DNA from: Paraspadella gotoi
Lineage: Eukaryota > Chaetognatha
Length of the DNA stretch: 64,000 nt
NCBI GenBank assembly: GCA_051294375.1
Contig: CM119267.1
Location: 12,471,081-12,535,080 of the forward strand
Reading direction: 5' to 3'
Made by a program: the position numbers and the translations under genes. Numbering within the stretch: the first letter of the stretch is position 1; the number at the start of each line of letters is the position of its first letter. This document shows positions 1-11,900 of the stretch, one piece after another. A model generated the notes under the pieces. The model ran no database searches, was not told where the DNA came from, and was given only the letters and a program-made list of their open reading frames with translations.

Positions 1-129
1 TAACGAAGTATTGGAGCTTTTTGCTAAGATGGGACGGATGAGACCTTGATGACTAATTAATTTAATTATTGATATTATTTATTATTGATATTAACTTGAT
101 AATTATTCGATTTATTATACATTGCATGA

Positions 130-715
130 TATCATTTAATAATAAAAGAAAAAGAAGCTATAATCAATTAGTAAAAACAGGTTTTTTGTTTTTCCATTAA
201 ACTCATTTCATCAAACTATTCCATCGAAACTGCATTTCCTGTTCAATCCACACACTTTCCTACCCACATAACAAAATTCCAGGTCAATCAGCCCATTCCC
301 ACTCATTTGAGCAATTTGTGATTCAAATAGTGAATAAATATTTCTTTTGGTTTTTTTCCATTAAAACTCATTTCCACTTCGGACGATTTCCCATCGAAAA
401 ACTTAATATCCAGCTCAATCACACCACTTACCCTATCCCAACACACAAAATTTTCATTTAAATCCATCCATCCAATCACGAGTAATTGTGTGTTTTTTGC
501 TAAGGTGGAACGGTACGGACGGACGGACGGACGGACGGACAGACGGACGGGACGGACATCATTTTTTTTTTTGCATAATTTATCATAAATTCGATGTTTC
601 TGACATGGATTATAAGTTGTGTGCCCGACAATATTTGAGGGGGCGGACCGACGGACCGAAAAAGTGAGTTTAAAAGTGAGTTATAGAGTCAGGATCTGCT
701 TGATAAGCAGATCCG
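130..715 (+). repeat. Family A repeat, 3' two-thirds
   Basis: Copy of the commonest dispersed repeat in the window. It holds two versions of a block that begins near 'actcatttccactcg' and ends near 'ccaatcacgagtaattg', then a tract of ACGG units (about 520-550), then a conserved block ending in the inverted pair ggatctgctt / aagcagatcc at about 690-712. The right end GCAGATCCGAC is the complement of the left end GTCGGATCTGC seen in full copies, so the element has short terminal inverted repeats. No protein is encoded. Confidence 0.75.
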
Positions 716-764
716 ACTAAAAAGTAAAATTCCCTTTTCTTTTTACTTATTTATCTTACTTCTT

Positions 765-960
765 TAAAAACAAAAGCGGCGTCCAAGTAATCGCTTAGCA
801 TTTGATTTTAACAATGAGCAACAAAACTATAGTGCAAGTTTATAAGCGTTTTTTAACGTTAAGTGGGACAGGACCGACGGACAGACATACGACAGACCGA
901 CGGACCGACCGACCGAAAAGTGACTTATAGGTTGCTCCGAAGTACTCGCGGCCGCAACTA
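765..960 (+). repeat. Family B repeat
   Basis: Shares 'gcttag.atttgattt' and 'gagcaacaaa.ctata' with 26185-26257, and 'taagcgttttt', 'aacgt' and the CGAC-rich stretch with 28661-28735. This uninterrupted copy shows that the other two pieces were once one repeat, now split by a LINE insertion. It is non-coding. Confidence 0.6.
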
Positions 961-1221
961 AAAACGAGGGTTGAAATCCTCTTGAAACGAGTGTCCATTT
1001 CCCCTGGCTTGGTTTGATAGTAAAATTATTTATCAAATGCCACAAAAATATGATAAGCTGTCGGAATCGTTTTACATACTGGAATTCTGTCTTGGCATGC
1101 CGACTTGTGTAATAGTTAAGGCAATAGGCAGTCGATTTGAACTGGAAATCTATTAGAGTATATTAGAAACCATTCATATGTTATATTTTTTTCTAAAGAA
1201 TAGATTTTTCGCCCTATAATT

Positions 1222-1348
1222 ACTTTCTCTTAATCTCGTTATTTCTTTCGTTTCGTTGTGTTGTTTGGATGATAGAAGACGTTTTAGATTGTTTAAACAA
1301 CGATTTTATTATTATAATTAAACAATCTAAAACAGTCTTCTATAATTT
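1222..1348 (-). mobile_element. Hairpin retroelement lacking the ribozyme core
   Basis: Arms tagaagac.gttttagattg and its complement flank a short loop containing caacgattttatt, the sequence that borders the ribozyme in related copies. On the minus strand the hairpin is followed by acaacgaaacgaaag, the tail shared with the copies at 14995 and 62430. Flanking ctataatt (about 1214 and 1340) may be a target duplication. The CTGATGA...GAAAC core is absent. Confidence 0.5.
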
Positions 1349-1524
1349 TTACTCTATATTTTATCATTGTTATAATTACGAAATACGTTATTTCTCGTGA
1401 TGCTACAATTTGCTTTTTAAACGACTGCTTCTTAGGCTTATGTGGCTGCTTTTTGCTGTTTTTTTAAAACTCCTTCATTTATTTAATTTATTACGGACTG
1501 AGTGTTAAAAAAACCAGTTTTAGC

Positions 1525-3535
1525 AAACAATGTCGGATCTGCCTACGATAATTAAGCGATAATCAGTCTTATCAGACGATAATTCACGATAAATCTTTCA
1601 AATAGTGATCCTAACTGATCATAAGAGATCATACCATACCAAACCAATGCAGTGGCTGCGCCAATACATGTAAATCGCTTGCAAGGATGTATTCTATTCA
1701 CATCATTTTCAACTCGCATCATTTTTTCAATTCTGCATCATTTTTTTCAACTTTGCATTCATTTTTCAACTTGCATCATTTTTTAAAATTTGCATCATTT
1801 TTTTAACTTGCATATTTTTTCAACTTGCATCATTTTTTCACTTTAATTAATTAATTAAAAATATTAATAAAGTAAGTCATAAATAATAAAGATTTCAAGT
1901 TAATGTGCTTAATTTTTTTTTCATTCATTAAACTCATTTCCCACTTGGTAAAATTCCATCGAAAACTTTATTATCTATACTTCGTCACACACTTTCCTAC
2001 AAACACACAAAATTCATCTCAATCTTTTAATTCAATTATTGAATTATTCGAATAACTATGGTTTAAAATTAGTAAAAAGATTCTTCAAGTTAAAGTGACT
2101 TATATAAATTTTTTAATTTATACATTTCCACCTGCACGATCCACGAAACTTATATTCCAGGCTTCGTCATATACTATCTACCGGCACAAAAAATTTCATC
2201 TCAACTCTATCCATCTAATTAATGATTAATGGAGAATAAATAAAATAAGTAAAAAGATTTTAGTAAATGGGACTTACATGGCGACAATTTTACAAGCGCC
2301 GGTTAGAAATACGCTGTCATTTGCAAACAGTGGTTATTCTTCATTGATTTTAAAAATTAGTTGAGTAGAAAATATTAAAGTCATTTTATGTCCCCGTTCA
2401 AATCTTATTTATCAGTTAAGATTTGCCTTGGAATGAGTGGAGAAAGTTAGGCTTGTAAATCGGGTTTCATTTTCTAACTCAACTTTTTTAGATTCAATTT
2501 TTTTCCTCTTACTTTCAGTAGCGTTTTTCGAAGAAATTTTGAATAAAATAATATTAATATTATTATCTCTGAAAGCCCTTTCAAAATCTAAAGACAATGG
2601 ACATACTTTACAAATACTGTAGTTATAAAATTTAACCGGCTCAGCTTTAATTTAATTAAGATACTCAAAAACAAGACATCTTTCCAAAAACAATAGCTGA
2701 GAGTAAAATTTAAGATTTCTAATCAAATGGATTGGCTATCTTAATCTCTTTTTTCAGGCTCTTTTCATGATACTTATATAAATAATAATTATTTATGCTT
2801 TATAATATAATTTATCAGGTCATATATTTTAAAAAAAGATTTGAAATTTTTAGCATTAATTTAACTTTTGGACTCTCTTAATTGAACAATGGCTTGGGCA
2901 AGCTTAATTTTTATGATTAGAAGCTTTCGTAAGTATATCATTTCTCTTCAATTTTTTAAGGGCTTTCTGAGGATATTAATATTGTTAATATCTTAATAAA
3001 TACTTTGTTGAAAAAACGTGCTAAAAGTTGAAAAAAAAATTTAAAAAAACAGTGAGTTGGAAGATGAAACCCGATTTTACAAGTCAACTTCTCCACTCAT
3101 TGCCAAGGCTATCTTAATGATCAATATAAATTTGAACAACATAAATGACTTTAATAATTTCTCTCAACTAATTTTTAAAATCAATGAAATAACCACTGGT
3201 TTGCAATGACCAGCGTATTTGCTACCGGCGCTTGTAAAATTGTCACATGGTATGTTTTTCCACGATTCCATAGAAACTTCCAGCTTCATCACATACTTTC
3301 CTACCCACTCACAAAATTTCACTTCCAATAAACCATCCAATTCACGAGTAATTGGAGTTTTTGCTAAGGTGGGACGGACGGATGGAGCGGACAGGGCGGA
3401 CCGGGGGAGGGACATATTTTTCTTGTGTATATTTATCATAATTCGATGTTCTGACATGATATAGTGATTTACCGACAAAGTGGAATTATAGAGTCGGGAT
3501 CTGTTGAAAGGCAGATCGCAATAAAAAACTTGATG
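1525..3535 (+). repeat. Family A full-length copy, interrupted
   Basis: Starts with GTCGGATCTGC near 1531. It contains a degenerate array of the 18-bp unit 'caacttgcatcatttttt' (about 1690-1850), continues through the 'actcatttcca' block, and resumes after 3250 with the ACGG tract and the terminal palindrome near 3510. A fold-back element splits it between 2282 and 3245. Confidence 0.65.
2283..3244. mobile_element. Fold-back element with 6-bp target duplication
   Basis: The outer about 200 bp form inverted arms: 2283-2480 begins gacaattttacaagcgccgg and 3050-3244 ends with its complement. The element is flanked on both sides by acatgg (2276-2281 and 3245-3250), and the family A repeat continues across it. 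No transposase frame is seen in the AT-rich loop, so this is probably a non-autonomous DNA element. Confidence 0.7.
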
Positions 3536-6325
3536 AACGGACGATGAAGTAAGTAAAAATTATTTTAACAAGTGAATCGGGACTCTCACGCGAAAGTGAT
3601 ACTGCGTTTCAACACTCTCTGATCATATGACCGTGATCATTTTTCTTGCAATAACTTTTTACCTTTCCATAACAAAAAGACAATAAAAAATGAAAACCTT
3701 GGATTCCAATCTCGACGAACTTCGCGGGGACACGGCTTCTGAAACAGATGTCAAACACCAACACCAGGAACTCGAACGAACCTCGATTACAACTCAGAGG
3801 AAAGAACAAATCTTGAAAATGGGGAAACTCCTTCGCTAAATAAGGATCCGCACGAAAGCGTTAAAAGGACTCTTTCCGCGGACGAGGACTTCCTGGCAAA
3901 CGAACCGGAAAAAGAAACGCCGGATGATTGTAAAAACGACGCAGTGGCGAGTGGCGTTGCCTGATTCGGGAAGTCGAGTGCGGAATTCTCGGCGTCGGAA
4001 AAAATGTTCCGCGACGGGACGCCGGCGCAGATCGCCATTACATTTTTCTACACCTTGGCGACTTTTTTGAACTTTGGCAACGCGAGGACGCTTGGGAATC
4101 TTTTTCAAAACGTGGAAAGAGTAATAGGAGTCTACTTGGCTAGAACCCGGACCTTTGGTGGGAGCGAATGACTTGCTTCCTGCCACCAATGGCCGCTGAT
4201 GAATTGGAGGATTTTTAGTCTTCATAAACAATAATTTTATAAAATTTTTTAAAAAAATGCTTTAAAAATTTTATTCTTATAAGAATAATAATTGTTTTAT
4301 TAATTTCTATTTTGGACATAAACTTATGAAGCATTCTAAAACGCTCATAAAGCTAATGTGACATATTTTAACTTTCAATAATTAATTAGTAATAATTTTT
4401 TCAAAAGAGTCATGTTAGAAAACATCTTTTAATACCTTTTTTTGTATTGACCAAAGTATTGACTCTTAGGAATTGACGTTTTTTTGTGTTACCAGCCACA
4501 AATTTGGTACACAGTCTTCTCAATAGATATAATGCAACTTTTCAGTCGAGGAGACCAAAATTTGAAGTGGTCTCCTCATATTTGAGGAGTTGAAGTTGCT
4601 CGTCAACATAGAAGTGTAGCTTTTTTTATTCTTCAATAGAATTGAATAAAATTTTATATGTATATTCCTTATAATATTTAAAGAATTAAAAAAAAAATTT
4701 GAAATCGGAGCATGTTTTCACCTTCTTAAGGATGTTGAAGTGGTTCGTCCCTTAAAATATGAAAATCAGGATTTTCTCTTGAATATTTTTTTAAACATCT
4801 ATAAAACATGGTAGGAGAGTTCATTTAATCAGGTTTAACAAGAATCTGTAAAAAAAAGAAATTTGATAAGTTTAGCACCCTTCATGATGTTGAAGTTGCT
4901 CGTCAACAATTGTACGCAGACCAAGCACTTTAAAAACCTTGCCAGAAAATTTTAAGTTTGTGATCCAGCCTTAGTAGTGAGGCTCAAACGGCTTCATACA
5001 TGCGCGGATGTTTTACAATATTCCTTTTTTTAACAAAAAAAAATGCTGCCAACTTTTCAAAAAATGCTAAAACTGACAATTAGGGCATTTCTTCAATATA
5101 TCGAAGGGCATTAAGTATTACTCCAACGAAACCAGTATTAACATTAAAGCGTAAAAAACTGTACAAGTGTACATGTTGGAACACTTTAACTTGATGATTA
5201 AAGAGCATTTTATCTAATTAAATAGGGATTTTTAATAATCGATGTGGTTTTGATATTTTTCATCAAAAAATCTTAATAAAGGGTATTTTTTAAATATCCA
5301 TTGAAAAATTCTTTATATTATAATACACAATCCTTTTAGTAGGAACAGTCAATTGGTAGTGAATAAAGTCTGTAGCAGATATTTGTAGAAGAATTCTTAT
5401 GGATTATCGAATATATTTTAGAGACCTTAAAAAGCTATGGTCAAAATTATTTTCGAAGATGAACTGACTTAATATACAAATGTCCAATATTAGCAATACT
5501 TTTTATTAATGAATGATTTATATGGATTAATAAATTTATAGGTTATTTTAACTTATACTTCCACAGATTTACTTTTAAAAGAAATGTATATATAGTTATT
5601 TTAAATCTGTTAAGGATACTGAATTAAACCTATTTTGTTATAAACAAATAATTTTTCGAAGGTACTATATTAATGACAAAATTATATTGAAGCTTAAAAT
5701 ATACTACTTGCTGTTGTACTGCTTTTAAACGTTAAGGATTACGAATTTAGAAATATTGGGTGCAATTAATATATAATTAATGTTAATAAATAATATTTTA
5801 TACTTGTATAACTTTTATACTTATAAAAAAGTATTTTCTATTCAAAATGTCTGGTTATAGAATAGTTGTAAAAAATTTAATTATAAACCTTATTCCTAAC
5901 AGTGTTAGTTATTTGAGAAAGAAAAGGCACAGTGATAAAGTAGGAATAATATTATTATTATATACCATAAACTGCATAATTTGAGTTCTGATACTTGTGG
6001 TCATTACTGATGTTGTTCATAATGAATATCCAGTTTGTCTTTTGTATGAATTAATATCACAAATCTTTTGATGATTAAAACAACCTGATATCCACAATAC
6101 ATTAAATAAGTTGTTACTAATAAACTATTTATAAATTTTGATAATAATAATTTTTTAAAAAAATTATCAAAAAAACAATTATAGACGATTGTTTTAACAT
6201 CTATTAAAAAGGTCCAAAATGTTATCGCGATTGATGAGGTTATTCTTTCACAGTTATTGGACCCATTTAAGAAGTTTGAGTTTCAAATTTATTAATTTAG
6301 TTTCTGCCTACGTAGAGATATACTA
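2988..6325 (+). repeat. Duplicated 3.3-kb segment, copy 1
   Basis: Nearly collinear with 7866-11308. The match runs from 'cttaataaatactttgttga' to 'tttctgcctacgt' and includes the broken copy of transporter exon 1, its donor and about 2.2 kb of intron-like AT-rich sequence. Within the exon the two copies differ almost only by single-base insertions and deletions. The rest of the segment holds no gene that I can support. Confidence 0.8.
3690..4120 (+). pseudogene. Broken copy of transporter exon 1
   Basis: Aligns over its whole length with the open first exon at 8555-8979, including the gtaata donor. It has at least ten single-base gains or losses that shift the frame repeatedly, and the outer start codon is lost (ccataaca instead of ccatgaca). 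Substitutions are almost absent. That pattern fits an unpolished alternative assembly of the same locus better than a decaying pseudogene, but a recent tandem duplicate is possible. Confidence 0.7.
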
Positions 6326-7357
6326 TTACACCTTCTGGCCATCTTTGATAAGGTTTGCGACACTCGAAACTCAAAACTTATTCACTTTATCAAGATTCAC
6401 AGAAAGACGCTGACGTTTACGATTTTCTAGTGTGATTATCACTCTGTGAAACCGCAGCTGAGTTTTTGATTTCAGTGGAACTGATCAGTTACTGTATCTT
6501 ATCTTTTGTTTAGCCATTGTTTAGCTGACTTGAGGGCCCGATTTCGCAGTTTGGTTACAGCTTGCGTAGACCGGGAAAGAGTAGTCTCACATACAAACAC
6601 ATTTGGCGATATTAATGAGCGAGATCGTTACAGGGAATTATTAGCGCTGATTGGAATTTGACCAAAGGTTCAGCTTGAAGAGTAGGATTCAGATGATATT
6701 TAAATAAGTCTCATTTATCTTTAAGAGAAGGTAGTTTTTATTTGAAGTTGAAATCTTGGGATCTTTGTAATTTCGAAAATCAGAATCTTGTACTACGTCG
6801 AAAAATAACTTTTTTGTTCCGCGATCGAGGTAAAAAACAATAAGTTGTCTAGTTGTTTTTAACTTTTTGTTTGGACTTGATTGTCTGGCGACTTCCTTCG
6901 TGGATTAAAAATAATATATCATTTTTTACAATTTATTATTTACAATTTTTACAACAATGTATCCCCTTTTCTCTTTAATTCATTCATCAGAATTATCCCT
7001 ATTTGTGAAACGGTTCGTGAATCCTTCTTCTGAAATAGATAGAAGAATAAAAAAAAGAAGTTATTCTTTTCATATTTAATATAAAAACAATGTATAACAA
7101 TGAAAAACAACTAACCCTAACTAAAAACAAAAAATATTTACTATGGTTCTTTCTATATACACGTTCCTGTCAAAACAGTTTTCCTTCTTCCTCTTCTTCC
7201 TCTTTCTCCTTCTCCCTACCCTTTCACTCTTCCTCGCCTCCTCTCACTCTCTCACCCACTCTCCCAATCTAACCCCTCTTTTCTTCTCCCTCTCCTCCCC
7301 ACCACAAAAAACCCTGACGTCTCGCTTTCCTCGTCGCCCACCGCCGCAATGTTGCAT
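6326..7357. other. AT-rich stretch without a recognisable gene
   Basis: No exon with convincing splice sites is seen. At 7170-7310 there is a pyrimidine-rich (CT) tract whose open frames are low complexity. Confidence 0.5.
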
Positions 7358-7448
7358 TTAAGCGCCGTAGTTGGCGCCTGAAGAGGACGCCGACGCCCAC
7401 GAAGATGCTAGAGCCCCCACCACGCTCGTGATAGCTATTATGTAGATG
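7358..7448 (-). CDS. Possible terminal exon, minus strand
   Basis: On the minus strand a good acceptor (tttgtttctaacag) is followed by 30 open codons and a TAA. The first about 18 residues are hydrophobic (IYIIAITSVVGALASSWA) and the end is small and polar (GANYGA). The stretch is much more GC-rich than its surroundings and has C- or G-ending codons. It could be the last membrane helix and tail of a minus-strand membrane protein. No upstream exon was found, so it may be a chance frame. Confidence 0.25.
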
Positions 7449-7572
7449 CTGTTAGAAACAAAATATTTCAATATTTCTTATATTAAATCATTATCTAGGT
7501 TTCAATTTCTTTTTTAGGACTGTAAATATCAATTTTTTACTCACATTTAAACTGCTCTTCCAAAAGGGTCTT

Positions 7573-8395
7573 TGAGCAAACAATGTCGGATCTGCCCACA
7601 ATCATTATCGGTAAATAATAAATTAATTATTAATTAAATTATTCAAGTTAATTAATTAATTAATTAGGTAATTAATTAATTTGATCCCAAATGTTTGTTT
7701 TAAGGTCTTGTCGTCACTAACCACGACAAAAGCAACGACGACGATGAGAATAATGCCAATAATGATTGACTTGATTTATTGACCGATTAATTATTTATTA
7801 ATTATTTGACTAATTGATTAATTATTTGATTAATTAATACATCCTGCATTTACATTTATTTAAATTTATCTTAATAAATACTTTGTTGAAAAACGTGCTA
7901 AAAGTTGAAAAAAAATTTAAAAACAGTGAGTTGGAAAATGAAACCCGATTTTACAAGTCAACTTTCTCCACTCATTGCCAAGGCATATCTTAACTGATCA
8001 ATATAAAATTTGAACACATAAATGACTTTAATATTTTCTACTCAACTAATTTTTAAAATCAATGAAATAACCACTGGTTTGCAAATGACAGCGTATTTCT
8101 ACCGGCGCTTGTAAAATTGTCACCATGTATGTTTTTTCCACGATTCCATAGAAACTTCCAGCTTCATCACATACTTTCCTACCCACACACAAAATTTCCT
8201 TCCAATCAAACCATCCAATCACGAGTAATTGGAGTTTTTTGCTAAGGTGGGACGGACGGATGGACGGACAGGCGGACGGAGGGACATATTTTTTCTTGTG
8301 TATAATTTATCATAATTCGATGTTCTGACATGATATAAGTGATTTACCGACAAAGTGAATTATAGAGTCGGGATCTGTTGAAAGCAGATCCGAAT
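7573..8395 (+). repeat. Family A copy upstream of the transporter gene
   Basis: Left end GTCGGATCTGC near 7583, ACGG tract near 8250, terminal palindrome ggatctgttgaaagcagatcc near 8370. It ends about 140 bp before the transporter start codon, so it overlaps the likely promoter or 5' leader. The part from 7866 on belongs to the duplicated segment. Confidence 0.7.
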
Positions 8396-8533
8396 AAAAA
8401 CTTGATGAACGGCGATGAAGAAAGTAAAATTATTTTAACAATGAATCGACTCTCACGCGAAAGTGATACTGCGTTTCAACTCTCTGATCATATGACCGTG
8501 ATCATTTTCTTGCAATAACTTTTTAACCTTTCC

Positions 8534-8979
8534 ATGACAAAAGACAATAAAAAAATGAACAACCTTGGATTCCAACTCGACGAACTTCGCGGGGACACGG
8601 CTTCTGAAACAGATGTCAACACCAACACCCAGAACTCGAACGAACCTCCGATTACAACTCAGAGGAAAGAAACAATCTTGAAAATGGGGAAACTCCCTTC
8701 GCTAAATAAGGATCCGCACGAAGCGTTAAAAGGACTCTTTTCCGCGGACGAGGAACTTCCTGGCAAACGAACCGGGAAAGAAACGCCGGATGATTGTAAA
8801 AACGACGCAGTGGCGAGTGCGTTGCCTGATTCCGGGAAGTCGAGTGCGGAAATCTCGGCGTCGGAAAATGTTCGCGACGGACGCCGCGCAGTCGCCATTA
8901 CATTTTTCTACACCTTGGCGACTTTTTTGAACTTTGGCAACGCGAGGACGCTTGGGATCTTTTTCAAAACGTGGAAAGA
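8534..8979 (+). CDS. Transporter exon 1
   Basis: Encodes the hydrophilic N-terminus and helix 1 (AVAITFFYTLATFLNFG). The exon stops after GA, so Glu149 is completed by the first base of exon 2. The donor is gtaata. In-frame starts lie at 8534 and 8555; the second is the one kept in the broken upstream copy. A tRNA-SINE fragment begins about 15 bp after the donor. Confidence 0.88.
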
Positions 8980-11900
8980 GTAATAGGAGTCTACTTGGCT
9001 AGAAAACCGGACCTTTGGGTTGGGAGGCGAATGACTTGCTTCCTGCACCAATGGCCGCTGATGAATGATTGGAGGATTTTAGTCGTCCATAAACAATAAT
9101 TTTATTAAAATTTTTAAAAAAATGCTTTAAAAATTTTATTCTTATAAGACATAAGAATTGTATTTATTAATTTCTATTTTGGGACATATAACTTATGAAG
9201 CATTCTAAACGCTCATAAAGCTAAATGTGACATATTTTAACTTTCAATATTAAATTTAGTAATAATTTTTTTCAAAAAGAGTCATGTTAGAAAACATCTT
9301 TAATACCTTTTTTTTGTATTGACCAAAGTATTGACTCTTAAGGAATTGACAGTTATTTTTGTGTTACCAGCACCAAATTTGGTACACAGCTTCTTAATAG
9401 TATAATGCAACTTTTCAGTCGAGGAGACCAAAAATTTGAAGTGGTCTCCTCATAATTTGAGGATGTTGAAGTTGCTCGTCAACATATGAAGTGTAGCCAT
9501 TTTTTATTCTTCAATAGAATTTAATAAAAATTTATATGTATATTCCTTATAATATTTGAAGAATTTAAAAAAAAATTGAAATCGGAGCATGTTTTCACCT
9601 TCTTAAAGGATGTTGAAGTGGTTCGTCCCTTAAAAATATGAAAATCAGGATTTCTCTTGAATTATTTTTTAAAAATCTATAAAACATGGTAGGAAGGTTC
9701 ATTTAATCAGGTTTAACAAGAATCTGTAAAAAAAAGAAAATTTGATAACGTTTAGCACCCCTTCCATGATGTTGAAGTTGCTCGTCAACAATGTACGCAG
9801 CCAAGCACTTAAAAACCTTGCCAGAAAATTTGAAGTTTGTGATCCAGCTTAGTAGTAGGGCTCAAAACGAGCTTCATACATGCGCGGATGTTTTACAATA
9901 TTCCTTTTTTAACAAAAAAAAAAATGCTGCCAACTTTTCAAAAAATGCTTAAAAACTGACAAATTAGGGCATTTCTTCAATATATCGAAGGGCATTAAGT
10001 ATACTCCAACGAAACCAGTATTAACCATTAAAGCGTAAAAAACTGTACAAGTGTACATGTTGGACACTTTACTTGATGAATTAAGAGCATTTTCTATTAA
10101 ATAGGGATTATTTTAATAATCGATGTTTTGTATTTTTCATCAAAAAATCTAATACTTAAGGGAGTGGTCTTTTCATACAATTGAAACATTCTTTGAATAT
10201 TATACCACTTCATTGATAGGGAAGCCAGGTACTCTGGGAGTGAATAAACGAGACTGTGAGAGAGTCTTGATTGAAAGCTTGCAGGGACCTGCTATGTCAT
10301 TATTTTGTAAGAGTGATGGAGGCCTTAAACCACCAAAGCCTGTCCAAAGTCAGGGGCAAGATAGCTTATTTATTAAATGAATGGATAATTTTTATATTGG
10401 TTGTACCAATTTCATTTTATAAAAGGGTTATTTTTTACATATTTTTAAAAAGCTTGCTTTATAAATTTAGGTAACTTTTTATAACAATAAATTGGCTAAT
10501 TCTTGGTAGCAATATTTTTTAAAAATTCTTATTGGATTATGAATTATAATTTTTTTAAATTAAAAAAATATTCAAAAAATTATTTTTCTGAAGATAAACT
10601 AATAATCAATAATGTCCAAATATTATTTATTTGAAAGCTTAATAAAAAATTATCCTTAACTTAACTTCCTACAGTTGCAGAAGTACTTAGTATTTAACTG
10701 TTAAAGATACTGAATTAGAAAACGCTATTTTGGTAGTGAACCAATTGAATTTTACATAAAAAAATTAATATGTTTTTTTTGTTTTGTATTGGACTTTAAA
10801 TACATATTAAATTTTAATACCTTTATAAAAAAGTTATTTTCTATTCAAAATGTCTGGTTTAGATAGTTGTTAAAAAATTTATTATACCTATTCTAACAGT
10901 GTTAGTATTTGAAGAAAGAAAAGCACAGTGATAAAGTAGGAATAATATTATCTATTATATACAAACTGCATAATTTGAGTTCTGATACTTGTGGTACAAT
11001 TACTGATTTGTTTAATAATGAATATCCAGTTTGTCTTTTTGTATGAATTAATATCCAAATTCTTTTGATTAAAACAAGCTGGATCAGTCCACAATAATTA
11101 AATAAGTTGTTCTAAATAACCTATTTATAAATTTTGATAATAATTTTTTAAAAAAATTATCAAAAAACAATTATAGACGATTGTTTTTGACATCTATTAA
11201 AAAGGTCAAAATGTGATCCGATTTTGATGAGGTTTTTTTCAACAGATTATTGACCCATTTAAGAAGTTTGGTTCAAATTTATTAATTTTAAGTTTCTGCC
11301 TACGTTTACGCTGTTGACAAGCAACTTCAACATCACGGAGAGGGTAAACGGANNNNNNNNNNCCTATTGCTTTTAAGATTTTTTTATTTTAGTCTTGTTA
11401 CTCTTGTTTTAAATAACCTATTTACAAAGTTTTATAGCAATTTTTTAAAAAAAATTTATTAAAAAATAAATGGTTTTAATTATAGACGATTATCTTTAAC
11501 GTTTAATAAAAAGGTCAAAATGGGATCCGATTTTGATGGTTTTTTTTTTAACAGATAGATTAGATGATAATTGACCCATATAGGAAGTTTGGTTCAAATT
11601 GATAAATTTTAAGTTCTTAGCTGTGTTTATGCTGTTCACTAGCAACCTCAACATCACGGAGAGTGTAAACAGAGGTGTTAAACATACCTAATTTGATTTT
11701 TTTTAATTTTAGTCTTGTCAGGATTGTTCTATTTAACCTATTTACAAAGTTTGATAATAATTTTTTTAAAAATTTAATTCAAAATCAATGGTTTTAATTA
11801 TGGACAATTGTTTTTAACGTCTATTTAAAAGGTTAAAATATAATCCGATTTTGATTGGGTTTTTTTTAACAGATAGAGCAAATGATAATTGACCCATCCT

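Larger units (their letters stand above)
7866..11308 (+). repeat. Duplicated 3.4-kb segment, copy 2
   Basis: Counterpart of 2988-6325. It carries the intact first exon of the transporter gene. It differs by about 250 bp of unrelated, less AT-rich sequence (about 10160-10400) and by many single-base indels. Confidence 0.8.

Noticed and set aside
8659-8898. Minus-strand frame opposite transporter exon 1
   Set aside because: Shadow of the coding strand; it lacks splice context and the plus frame joins perfectly to exon 2.
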